Source: Ectobacillus sp048976805 (lineage in GTDB: Bacteria > Bacillota > Bacilli > Bacillales > Bacillaceae_G). Taken from it: a stretch of DNA of 64,000 nucleotides. The translations under genes were made by a program, and so were the position numbers. The notes under the pieces were generated by a model, which saw nothing but the letters and a program-made list of their open reading frames with translations, searched no databases and was not told the origin of the DNA. The stretch lies in the NCBI GenBank assembly GCA_048976805.1, contig JBHGUR010000020.1, forward strand, positions 1 through 64,000. The letters are read 5' to 3'. Positions 48,953-56,803 of the stretch are shown piece after piece (the stretch's first letter is position 1; every line of letters begins with the position of its first letter).

Positions 48953-49267
48953 ATGGCTATTGTAAACGCAACTGACAAAACTTTTGCTGCTGAGACAGAA
49001 AGCGGCGTTGTGCTAGTGGACTTTTGGGCGCCTTGGTGCGGACCGTGCAAAATGATTGCTCCGGTACTAGAAGAAATTGATGCTGAAATGGGCGATAAAG
49101 TAAAGGTTGTAAAGGTAGACGTAGATGAAAACCAAGAAACAGCCGCTAAATTTGGTGTGATGAGCATCCCTTCTTTATTCGTAATGAAAGATGGCCAAGT
49201 GGTTGACAAAACATTGGGCTACCAGCCAAAAGAAGCGTTAGCAGCATTAGTATCCAAGCACCTATAA
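48953..49267 (+). CDS. trxA: Thioredoxin
   Basis: 104-residue disulfide reductant. The active site WCGPC holds C29 and C32, and the cis-Pro lies in SIPS. The start at 48953 follows AAGGAGG; the frame is open eight codons further upstream without a ribosome site. The position after etfA agrees with B. subtilis. The accessory iron and glycan block begins directly after its terminator. Confidence 0.97.
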   Translation: MAIVNATDKTFAAETESGVVLVDFWAPWCGPCKMIAPVLEEIDAEMGDKVKVVKVDVDENQETAAKFGVMSIPSLFVMKDGQVVDKTLGYQPKEALAALVSKHL

Positions 49268-49277
49268 TATCTTGAAG

Positions 49278-49320
49278 ATAAGAAAACCCTGCCACACAGT
49301 CTGTGGCAGGGTTTTCTTAT
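49278..49320. terminator. trxA terminator
   Basis: ATAAGAAAACCCTGCCACA and TGTGGCAGGGTTTTCTTAT form a perfect 19-bp stem around CAGTC. Confidence 0.93.
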
Positions 49321-49325
49321 AGTTA

Positions 49326-49470
49326 GGCTCTGTTAAAGGCTAATGTTGATTTTGGTTTATTTGTTGATTTAGAACGAAAGGCGGCGACTCTAGCAGGAAA
49401 AGCGGCTCGGCCCCGCCCGCGGAAAGCGTCCGCCTGTAGTGGAAAATCAACAATCAAGTGTAACAGAGCC
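49326..49470 (+). repeat. Family R MITE, copy R9
   Basis: Complete 145-bp copy five bases after the trxA terminator. The flanks show no target duplication, unlike R1, R2, R3, R5 and R7, so one flank may have been rearranged. Confidence 0.88.
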
Positions 49471-49522
49471 TTTTATTAAGGTGTATGTTGATAAGCAATA
49501 TAGTTACAGTTTCAAAAAGTTG

Positions 49523-49581
49523 TTGACATTGAGAATCGTTCTCTTTTATAATTGCTTTAGTTAAAATGAAAATCATTATCA
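49523..49581 (+). promoter_or_regulatory. Promoter with two Fur boxes
   Basis: TTGACA (49523-49528) and TATAAT (49547-49552), 18 bp apart. TGAGAATCGTTCTC in the spacer (49530-49543) and TGAAAATCATTATCA (49567-49581, 14 of 15 to the 7-1-7 Fur box) predict repression in iron-replete cells. Confidence 0.78.
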
Positions 49582-49606
49582 TTTGTGGTTTAGGGGGAAA
49601 CTTAGT

Positions 49607-50785
49607 ATGTCAATAAAATGGAAAGTCTTATCAGCAGCAGCAGCAGCATCGATTTTATTTGCCGGTTGTGCGAACGACAGCGCAACGAAGCAGAATGCCG
49701 AAGCGAAAAATACGGCGGAAACAGCAAAAAAAGAATCAACTGAAGAGAAACAGCTTACAGAAGCGCAAATTATCCAAGCGTATAAAGACGGCGTGGCAGA
49801 ATTGGATAAGGCAAAGCAAGGACAAGCTGTGGACTTCGATAAAGTTATAAAATTGTATAAAGAAAATTTACAAGCCCTTGTACAAAAGCGTGATGCGGAA
49901 TTTAGCGAACAGATTGACCAAACGCTTGTCGCTGCTTTAGAAGCAGGCAAGAAAAACGAAATGGATCCAATTGTTGCAAGACAAGTGTTTGATAAATTAC
50001 TGCAAAAAGAATTTTATCAAACGATGAAGCACGAATTTGTAGAAATTGATGAAAACTGGGGCAAAAAAGAAGAAGCAACAAAAGAGTATGAAGAAGCGGT
50101 GAACTTCTATAAAGCGATTGAGGGAACAGTTGTTAAACGCGATACAGCGAATGGAACGAACATGGTAGACACTATCAACGCAGGCTTTGGGGAAATCAAG
50201 GCGGCGATTGATAAAGGAGATAAGCTTTCCTTCGCGCTTGGCAAGCAAATTGTGGATAAAACGTTAATGAAAACATTCTACTTAGCAACAGCATCTACGA
50301 ATGGCTATGCAAACAAAGCGGCGGAAACTGCAAAAACAAATGAAAAAGAAGCGAAGGTGCAGCAAGCGGAAGGCTGGGCGTTTTATCAATCGGTATATCC
50401 TTACGTGAAAAAACATGCGAGCGAAGAGGGAGACTTCATCTTAAAGCAATTTGATTTGCAAACGGATGTAAAAACATTGGATGCGCAAGCGGTGAATAAA
50501 GCATTTATCCGCGGTCTGGCGAAGGTAGCGCTTCATGAGTATGAGGAAAGCAAGGAAAACTTTGATCAAGATAAAGGCGTTATTACAGCATTAGAAGGTG
50601 CATTATTTATCAACATGATTGAAAAGGATATGCAAGCGCTTATCGGCGAGCAAGAAACAAAGGCGCTAACAACAAAAGCACAAGCTTACCTTGAAGCTGC
50701 TAAAGCGAAAGATAAAGCACAGGCGGAATCGCTTATGGCAGAATTAGAAGCGGGCTTGAATAAAGTAGTGGCGGCAGCAAAATAG
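49607..50785 (+). CDS. Iron-regulated lipoprotein, FTR1-associated
   Basis: 392 residues. Signal peptide and lipobox LFAGC end near residue 22, so it is anchored outside the membrane. The remainder is helical and acidic, with repeated AYKDGVAELDKAKQ and FDKVIKLYKENLQAL type helices. The pattern (AYK..., then KLYKE..., KQIVDK) parallels the product at 55075, suggesting a shared ancestor. Two Fur boxes precede it. It could capture iron for the FTR1 permease. I see no known catalytic motif, and the exact family is not certain. Confidence 0.75.
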   Translation: MSIKWKVLSAAAAASILFAGCANDSATKQNAEAKNTAETAKKESTEEKQLTEAQIIQAYKDGVAELDKAKQGQAVDFDKVIKLYKENLQALVQKRDAEFSEQIDQTLVAALEAGKKNEMDPIVARQVFDKLLQKEFYQTMKHEFVEIDENWGKKEEATKEYEEAVNFYKAIEGTVVKRDTANGTNMVDTINAGFGEIKAAIDKGDKLSFALGKQIVDKTLMKTFYLATASTNGYANKAAETAKTNEKEAKVQQAEGWAFYQSVYPYVKKHASEEGDFILKQFDLQTDVKTLDAQAVNKAFIRGLAKVALHEYEESKENFDQDKGVITALEGALFINMIEKDMQALIGEQETKALTTKAQAYLEAAKAKDKAQAESLMAELEAGLNKVVAAAK

Positions 50786-50799
50786 TAAAGAAAAGGAGT

Positions 50800-50828
50800 A
50801 AACCTTGTTTTGGACAAGGTTTCTTCTT
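50800..50828 (+). terminator. Terminator after the lipoprotein gene
   Basis: AAACCTTGT pairs with ACAAGGTTT around TTTGG, followed by a T-rich tract. Confidence 0.8.
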
Positions 50829-50948
50829 TTTGTATATGATTATGAAGGGGAGAGTCAAGCAATCCGGCTCTGCTTTTCGTGCGGAGAACCTCTGCCTTCC
50901 GGAGCTGGGCAATCCGGCTCCGCTTTTCTGTGAAGGAGGTATTTGTTT

Positions 50949-51896
50949 ATGAAGGTTTTGGTTACAGGAGGCGCTGGGTTTATTGGCAGCCATTTGGCGC
51001 TTCGTTTGCTTAAAGAAGGCTATGAGCTTGTCCTGGTTGATAATTTCCATCCCTACTACAGCAGTGCCCGCAAGCGATATCAGCTTGAACAAGTACAGAA
51101 GCAAGGTGATGTCGCCTTGTATGAATGTGATATTTTGGATAAGGAAGCACTCCAAGTGATTGTGAGAAAGGAAAAGCCGGAAGCAATCGTTCATTTGGCG
51201 GGTCTGCCAGGGGTGCGCCCGTCTTTGAAAATGCCGGAAGCCTATATAGATATTAATATAAAGGGCACTAGCAATGTGCTTGCCTGTGCTGGGAAAGAAG
51301 GAGTACAGCATGTTATTTTCGGTTCTTCTTCATCTGTATACGGCGAACGGGCGGGTGTGCCGCTTAAAGAAGAAATGGCTGACGGCAAGGTGCTTTCTCC
51401 GTATGCTGCTTCTAAATTCGGCGCTGAATCGCTTTGCCATGCCTTTCAGTATATGTATGGCTTTCAACTGAATATACTGCGCTTTTTTACGGTATACGGA
51501 CCGTGGGGGCGCCCGGACATGGCGGTGGCTGGCTTCGTGCGCAAATTGCTTCATAGTGAAGGGATTACAATATATGGTAAAGGGACGGGCCGAGATTATA
51601 CGTACATTGATGACATCACAAAAGGCATTTCGCTTGTTTTGGATTCGGATGACAGTGATATATATAATCTCGGCTCTCATGCACCTGTAGCGATGGCCGA
51701 TTTTCTCAAAGAGCTAAAAAGACATTTCCCTAACATGAAAGTAAACTGGGAAGGAAACCGTATGGGAGATGTCACTTCTACGTGGGCAGATATTACAAAG
51801 GCACAAACAAAGCTCGGCTATAAACCAAGCGTAACGTTCCAGGAAGGGCTGGAGCGGACCATTTTGTGGGCAAAACAGCATGCGCACCTTATTTAA
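50949..51896 (+). CDS. NAD-dependent nucleotide-sugar epimerase
   Basis: 315-residue extended short-chain dehydrogenase of the GalE/UDP-glucuronate 4-epimerase type. VTGGAGFIGSHLALRL binds NAD, and the catalytic SSS with YAASK holds the Ser-Tyr-Lys triad. RFFTVYGPWGRPDM and GRDYTYIDDI are typical of UronatE-like epimerases. The start at 50949 lies eight bases after AAGGAGGT. First of four overlapping or nearly touching genes, probably making a cell-surface glycan. The true sugar substrate is not readable. Confidence 0.88.
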   Translation: MKVLVTGGAGFIGSHLALRLLKEGYELVLVDNFHPYYSSARKRYQLEQVQKQGDVALYECDILDKEALQVIVRKEKPEAIVHLAGLPGVRPSLKMPEAYIDINIKGTSNVLACAGKEGVQHVIFGSSSSVYGERAGVPLKEEMADGKVLSPYAASKFGAESLCHAFQYMYGFQLNILRFFTVYGPWGRPDMAVAGFVRKLLHSEGITIYGKGTGRDYTYIDDITKGISLVLDSDDSDIYNLGSHAPVAMADFLKELKRHFPNMKVNWEGNRMGDVTSTWADITKAQTKLGYKPSVTFQEGLERTILWAKQHAHLI

Positions 51897-52797
51897 AGCT
51901 ATTGGTTTTGTATTGCTATTCGTTTTTATCGTATTAACATTTCAAACATTTGAAGCAGCATCTATGTTTGCAACGGTCGGGGAACTGATGGAGAGGCCGG
52001 GCCGGCTTGTTAGTATCGTTGCCGCTTATAGCCTTGCCTTCGTGCTGCGCGCTTACGCATGGCGGTTATACTTAAGAGAACGCATCACAGTCCGGGAAGC
52101 GCTCTATGGATTGCTATACAGCTTATTTGTCAACCATATATCCCCGGTGAAGATTGGCGAGGCGGTGAGGGTTGCGGTTATAACGGGAAACGATAAAATT
52201 CCGGTGGCGGAGGCGGCACAATCCGTTGTTGTGCTTCGCCTGCTGGATTTGCTGGTGCTCGGCTGCTTCGGCGCGGCCGGAATGATGGTGATGCTTGGAA
52301 AAATCGATCTCAACTGGATATTTGTATGCGGTGGGATTACAGGGGGAATCCTAATTTGTTTACTTTTATGGAAAAAAGCTCCGCGCTTTATGCAAACACA
52401 GCTTTTGCAATTAAAAGGAGCGCTGCAAGGAATCAGGGGAATTGCCATTTTATTTCTTACTGCAGCAAGCTGGGTATTAGAGGCCTTTGTTATTTATGGT
52501 ATCGCCTCATCGCTTCCGTTTTCCAAAGCGGTATGGGTAAACAGCGTAACCATTGCCGGTCAAGTATTTCAGCTTACACCCGGGGGAATCGGGACGTATG
52601 AGACGGTGATGACTTTTGCATTACAAGCGGCAGCCGTTCCTGCTAGTTCTGCATATGAATGGGCAGTTATTAGCCATAGTTTTAAATTTGCATTTTCGTA
52701 TGCTGCAGGGCTTGTGCTGCTTATTGTACATCCGATGAAGCTGACAGCACTTTTGTCTGATAAACTGAGAGGGGAAGAGGATTGGTGGAAGAAGTAA
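51880..52797 (+). CDS. LPG-synthase-like (UPF0104) membrane protein
   Basis: 305 residues with about seven or eight hydrophobic helices, of the family related to the flippase half of lysylphosphatidylglycerol synthase. NHISPVKIGEAVRVAVI and QLTPGGIGTYETVM are its two conserved segments. It overlaps the epimerase gene by 17 bp and the next gene by 16 bp. In such clusters these proteins are thought to flip or present lipid-linked intermediates; that is inference. Confidence 0.82.
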   Translation: MRTLFKAIGFVLLFVFIVLTFQTFEAASMFATVGELMERPGRLVSIVAAYSLAFVLRAYAWRLYLRERITVREALYGLLYSLFVNHISPVKIGEAVRVAVITGNDKIPVAEAAQSVVVLRLLDLLVLGCFGAAGMMVMLGKIDLNWIFVCGGITGGILICLLLWKKAPRFMQTQLLQLKGALQGIRGIAILFLTAASWVLEAFVIYGIASSLPFSKAVWVNSVTIAGQVFQLTPGGIGTYETVMTFALQAAAVPASSAYEWAVISHSFKFAFSYAAGLVLLIVHPMKLTALLSDKLRGEEDWWKK

Positions 52798-54254
52798 AAA
52801 AAGCGTCAAAATTTGAGAAGACAGCGGCGCGCTGTTGGAATTTATTGAATGAGGGAAAGCCGTTTACACCGATTTTTGTGGCGGGAACGTTTCTGCTATT
52901 TTTTATAGGGCAATGGACAGAAGCTGCTTTTTGGCTTTCCTTTTTCTCGAGCTTCCTTATTGTGCTGCCGCTATTTGTTTTATATTATGTATTCGACTTT
53001 CCATTGTTTTTGCGCAATTATTTGTGGCTGCCGTTTGTCGCTTATTTAATGATCTTTAAAACGTTTCATTTGCCGCTGCTGCTATTTGCAGCCGGCTTGT
53101 ATTTCTTTTTTACCATTTTCTTTTGGGGAACGTTTTATTATCATTTACGTATTGGAACCTCCTGGTTGAATTTTACGCGCTTTTGGAAGCTCGTTTTAAA
53201 AAACAGCGACTCTACAAGCGGAAATGCCCAGGAGCAGCTTCCAAAGTTTTTGCTGCTGCTATCAATCTGGTATTTTTATTTTCAATTTTTCGCACATGGC
53301 GGCACATTTTCGCAAATTAACGCGCCGCAGCTGCTTTCGTTTTATATCGGCCTAACGTTGTATACAATCATTTTGCACCGCAATTTGTTTGACTGGAAAC
53401 CAAAAGCGATTGAAACATATACAAATAATGCAAAGGTTCCGGAAAAAGCAATTAATGAAAAGGTCGTTGTGATTGTAATTGATGGGATGCGTAAAGACCG
53501 GTTTGAGGCAGCGCATACCCCTTATTTAGATTATCTTCGCAAAAACGGGACCGAATTTACAAATATGGAAACGGTCTATCCAGCAAGAACGGTCGTCTGC
53601 TTTTCCTCGATGTTTACGGGGACGTATCCGTTTGAGCACGGCATACAGTCAAATATGGTGTGGAGGCTTGGCGTGCGTGTGGAAAGCATTTTTGACTCTC
53701 TTCGCAAAATCGGCAAGACGGGAAAAATGCTGGCTGTCGCCCACCTAGTGGATGCTTTCGGCAAGGATGTAGAAACGTATACTGCCGTGATGAACAATGA
53801 TATCGTCGATTCGCAAATCATTAAGAAAGCAAAGCAAATTATGGATGGGCAGAACCCGGATTTATTTATCGTACAGCTCATTTCTACCGATCAAACCGGC
53901 CATAGCCGCGGCGTGTTATATGACGAATATCTCCAAAAAATATACGAAGCGGATCAATATGTAAAGGATTTTATTGGACATTTAGAAAAAAGCGGCAAGG
54001 CTGAAAATACAACCTTCATTATTTGCGCTGACCATGGCCAGGCGGATGGCATCGGTGGCCATGGCCATCTTGATGAAGGCGAGCGCATCGTGCCGTTCTT
54101 TATGTACGGGCCGAAAATTAAGCAAGGTGTACGCGTTGAAGAACGGCATAGCTTAGTATCTGTTGCGCCGACAATCGCCTATTTGCTTGGAGCTCCGTAT
54201 CCGTCCCATAGCCGCGGGCCTGTTTTGACTGAAGGCATTAAGGAGACTGAATAA
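52782..54254 (+). CDS. Membrane-anchored alkaline-phosphatase-superfamily enzyme
   Basis: 490 residues. Four or five membrane helices (about 30-190) precede a hydrolase domain of the nucleotide pyrophosphatase/phosphodiesterase type: VVIVIDGMRKDRF with metal Asp, YPARTVVCFSSMFTG with the Thr nucleophile region, DQTGHSRG, and CADHGQADGIGGHGHL with metal Asp and His. The start is TTG 52782 or GTG 52785. Its setting suggests work on phosphodiester groups of a surface glycan or lipid. Substrate unknown. Confidence 0.82.
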   Translation: MVEEVKKASKFEKTAARCWNLLNEGKPFTPIFVAGTFLLFFIGQWTEAAFWLSFFSSFLIVLPLFVLYYVFDFPLFLRNYLWLPFVAYLMIFKTFHLPLLLFAAGLYFFFTIFFWGTFYYHLRIGTSWLNFTRFWKLVLKNSDSTSGNAQEQLPKFLLLLSIWYFYFQFFAHGGTFSQINAPQLLSFYIGLTLYTIILHRNLFDWKPKAIETYTNNAKVPEKAINEKVVVIVIDGMRKDRFEAAHTPYLDYLRKNGTEFTNMETVYPARTVVCFSSMFTGTYPFEHGIQSNMVWRLGVRVESIFDSLRKIGKTGKMLAVAHLVDAFGKDVETYTAVMNNDIVDSQIIKKAKQIMDGQNPDLFIVQLISTDQTGHSRGVLYDEYLQKIYEADQYVKDFIGHLEKSGKAENTTFIICADHGQADGIGGHGHLDEGERIVPFFMYGPKIKQGVRVEERHSLVSVAPTIAYLLGAPYPSHSRGPVLTEGIKETE

Positions 54255-54256
54255 AA

Positions 54257-55009
54257 ATGAAACAGCATGTGATTGTATTTTTGCCTGCCCATAATGAAGA
54301 AGCTTCAATCGGAAATGTGATTCGCAATATTCCACGCCATTTCCATCATGAAGTGCTTGTTGAAGTACTTGTCATTGATGATGGTTCAACAGACCGTACG
54401 GTGCAAGTTGCCAAAGAGGCGGGGGCAAACTATATTGTATCTTTTGCCAAAAACCAAGGCCTTGGCGCCGCGGTCCGAGCCGGCTTAGAGGAGTGCGTTC
54501 GGCTCGGGGCGGATATTGGCGTTATGATTGATGCCGATGACGAATATCCGGCTGAGGAGATTCCGAATATTTTGCAGCCGATTTTTGAGGGAAAGGCCGA
54601 CTACACGATGGGATCGCGTTTTTTGGGAACAATTCGCGGCATGAAGCTCCACCGCCGGCTCGGCAACTACTGCTTTACGCTGCTGCAGTCATTGTTGCTA
54701 GGCAAATGGATTTATGACGGACAATCCGGTATGCGCGCTTTTTCCCGCCAAGCAATGGAGCATGCGGAAATTATTCATAACTACAATTATGCGCAGGTAA
54801 TTACGCTTAATCTTGTCAGGAAAGGCTTCCGCGTTCTTGAGGTGCCGATTACTTATAAAGTGCGGACTGCAGGACAATCTTTCATTAAATTCCGCAAATA
54901 TATGACATCTGTGCTTCCTGCGATTTGGAAAGAAATGCGGCGCCCTGTTAGAAAAGCAGAAATTGATTATGATGCGCATGTATTAGAAAAGGATAAGAAA
55001 TGCTCGTAA
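54257..55009 (+). CDS. Family 2 glycosyltransferase (polyprenyl-phosphate type)
   Basis: 250 residues. VFLPAHNEEASIGNVI and LVIDDGSTDRTV bind the sugar nucleotide, MIDADDEYPAEEI is the metal-binding DXD-like region, and the overall form is that of dolichyl/undecaprenyl-phosphate sugar transferases without a membrane tail. It likely charges a lipid carrier that the GT-C enzyme at 56804 could use. It lies two bases after the preceding gene. Its stop lies in a perfect hairpin. Confidence 0.87.
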   Translation: MKQHVIVFLPAHNEEASIGNVIRNIPRHFHHEVLVEVLVIDDGSTDRTVQVAKEAGANYIVSFAKNQGLGAAVRAGLEECVRLGADIGVMIDADDEYPAEEIPNILQPIFEGKADYTMGSRFLGTIRGMKLHRRLGNYCFTLLQSLLLGKWIYDGQSGMRAFSRQAMEHAEIIHNYNYAQVITLNLVRKGFRVLEVPITYKVRTAGQSFIKFRKYMTSVLPAIWKEMRRPVRKAEIDYDAHVLEKDKKCS

Positions 55010-55024
55010 CAAGCATTTCTTATC
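54992..55024. terminator. Hairpin over the glycosyltransferase stop
   Basis: GATAAGAAATGCT pairs perfectly with AGCATTTCTTATC around CGTAACA. The T-run is short, so termination may be partial. Confidence 0.6.
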
Positions 55025-55053
55025 TTGACATTTAAAATGATAATCATTATCAT
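55025..55053 (+). promoter_or_regulatory. Fur-controlled promoter
   Basis: TTGACA (55025-55030) and TATCAT (55048-55053), 17 bp apart. TGATAATCATTATCA at 55038-55052 is a perfect 7-1-7 Fur box lying across the -10, so iron-loaded Fur should block RNA polymerase. Confidence 0.9.
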
Positions 55054-55074
55054 TGTCACTAGGAGGGAATTTTT

Positions 55075-55827
55075 ATGAAAAAATTTGTTTTATCACTAAT
55101 TTTCGGCATATTTTCATTATTATCAATACATACAAGTGCTTTTGCATATTCGTATGGAGATCCAAACGAAGAAAAGATTGCTGAAGCATACAAAGAAATG
55201 GTCATACAGCTGGATAAAAATCCTCCGAATTACAAAGAGGCGAAGAAAATTTATCAAACGGTGCAAGAAGAGATTGATATGCACATGGGGCCCGAACCCT
55301 CCGAAGTGATGCTCAGCAGTTTGGATAAAGAGGAAAAAGAGGAAATTGTGAAAAACATGCAGCGCGTGCTGGTGTTAAATATTAATCGCCGCTTAGTAAA
55401 CATAGATAAGCAATTCGAGGAATATGATACAAGCAAGCGCCTATTGGCAAAGGCGTTCGCGACATACGAAGCGTTATCGCCTGTAATAGTGGCAAAAGAC
55501 AAAGAGTTGGATGCAAAAATGCGGGATGAATTCAATAAGGCGCTTGAAGCTCTTGGCAATCCCGGCTTGTTTGGTGTCGGAAAGAAGGAAGCAAATAAAG
55601 AAGTATTTGGGCAAAGCAAAGCATTTATTTTAGATAATCTAAAAAAAGAGTTTGATATTAAGGATTTCAAAGCTGGCCATTTTAAAGAAAGTGCAACAGA
55701 AGATACTGCTGCCGTGGAAAAAACAGAATGGACCGATTTAAAAAATATAAAAAATTGGCTGCCGCTTCTTGTGATTGCTGGCGTGCTGGTTGCGGTAATT
55801 GTATATGCGATAAAAAAACGAAGATAA
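55075..55827 (+). CDS. Membrane-anchored extracytoplasmic protein of the FTR1 system
   Basis: 250 residues. A signal peptide (1-24, ending SAFA) leads to a helical, charged outer domain, then a C-terminal membrane helix (about 228-246) and basic end KKRR. The helix pattern AYKEMVIQLDKNP and AKKIYQTVQEE resembles that of the lipoprotein at 49607. It sits behind a perfect Fur box and 17 bp ahead of the FTR1 permease, so it is likely an accessory iron-binding component. No named domain is visible. Confidence 0.78.
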   Translation: MKKFVLSLIFGIFSLLSIHTSAFAYSYGDPNEEKIAEAYKEMVIQLDKNPPNYKEAKKIYQTVQEEIDMHMGPEPSEVMLSSLDKEEKEEIVKNMQRVLVLNINRRLVNIDKQFEEYDTSKRLLAKAFATYEALSPVIVAKDKELDAKMRDEFNKALEALGNPGLFGVGKKEANKEVFGQSKAFILDNLKKEFDIKDFKAGHFKESATEDTAAVEKTEWTDLKNIKNWLPLLVIAGVLVAVIVYAIKKRR

Positions 55828-55844
55828 GGTAAGGGGGAAGAAGA

Positions 55845-56756
55845 ATGCAGCTGCAAGCATTTCTCATAACGTTTCGCGAAGTGCTCGAGGCGTTATTGAT
55901 TGTAGGAATCATTACAACCTATTTAAAGCGTACTGATAATAAAAAGTATGTAAAATATATATGGACGGGTGCCGGGCTTGCAGTTGCAGCCAGCTTCCTG
56001 ATCGCGCTTTTGTTCCAAGTCGTTTTTACCGGCTTTGCAGCAATGGGCAGCGAGATGTATTTAAAGATTTCCATCATTTTTATTTCTGCAATTTTGCTTA
56101 CGCAAATGGTATTTTGGATGGCGGAGCATAGCAAAAATATAAAATCGAACGTAGAAGGCAAGATGAGCAAGTATATAACAACAGGAAACGTTATCGGAAT
56201 GGTTATTCACTCGTTCTTGGTTGTGCTGCGCGAGGGTGTTGAAACAGTATTTTTCTTTGCAGCGATTACCGGCGGCAATATTGGCGCGGCACTGCAAGGA
56301 TGGGGCGCAATTACCGGCTTTGCTGTTGCTGCATTAGTAAGCTATATGTTCTTTAAAGGAACGATGCGCGTACCGCTGAAAACATTCTTTAAAGCAACAG
56401 GCGCTTTAATTGTACTCATTGCGGCCGGCCTTTTGGTACAGGGAATTTCGATGCTGCAGGATATTAAAGTGTTGGGAAGCGTTATGCCGCACTTGTACGA
56501 TATTACGTGGCTATTGCCGGAGCATCCGATTGATTATGCGCATTACTTGCGCGATACGGGAACAGCGCCGCTGCTGTCTGGTGATATCGGCATATTCTTA
56601 AAGGCATTTCTCGGTTATTCCTCTATGCCTTCACTGGAAGAAGTGCTTGCATATATCGGCTACTTTGTCGTCATTTATATGATGATTTCTGTGAAAAAGC
56701 AGCCTGCTCAACAAAAAGAAAAAAACGTGCTAAAAACAAATAAATCAGTAAGCTAA
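55845..56756 (+). CDS. FTR1-family iron permease
   Basis: 303-residue membrane protein with seven hydrophobic helices. Two REXXE motifs, R11-E-V-L-E15 and R129-E-G-V-E133, are the iron-translocating signature of Ftr1/EfeU. It is expected to import iron together with the protein before it, under Fur control. No EfeB peroxidase or multicopper oxidase is encoded nearby, so the redox partner is unclear. The gene is followed by a palindromic terminator. Confidence 0.93.
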   Translation: MQLQAFLITFREVLEALLIVGIITTYLKRTDNKKYVKYIWTGAGLAVAASFLIALLFQVVFTGFAAMGSEMYLKISIIFISAILLTQMVFWMAEHSKNIKSNVEGKMSKYITTGNVIGMVIHSFLVVLREGVETVFFFAAITGGNIGAALQGWGAITGFAVAALVSYMFFKGTMRVPLKTFFKATGALIVLIAAGLLVQGISMLQDIKVLGSVMPHLYDITWLLPEHPIDYAHYLRDTGTAPLLSGDIGIFLKAFLGYSSMPSLEEVLAYIGYFVVIYMMISVKKQPAQQKEKNVLKTNKSVS

Positions 56757-56785
56757 AAGTACAAGGCTAGCCTTGTACTTTTTTT
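56755..56785. terminator. Terminator after the FTR1 gene
   Basis: AAAAGTACAAGGCTAGCCTTGTACTTTT is a perfect palindrome followed by further T; the left arm touches the stop codon. Confidence 0.9.
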
Positions 56786-56803
56786 CAATCAAAAGGAGAG
56801 CCT

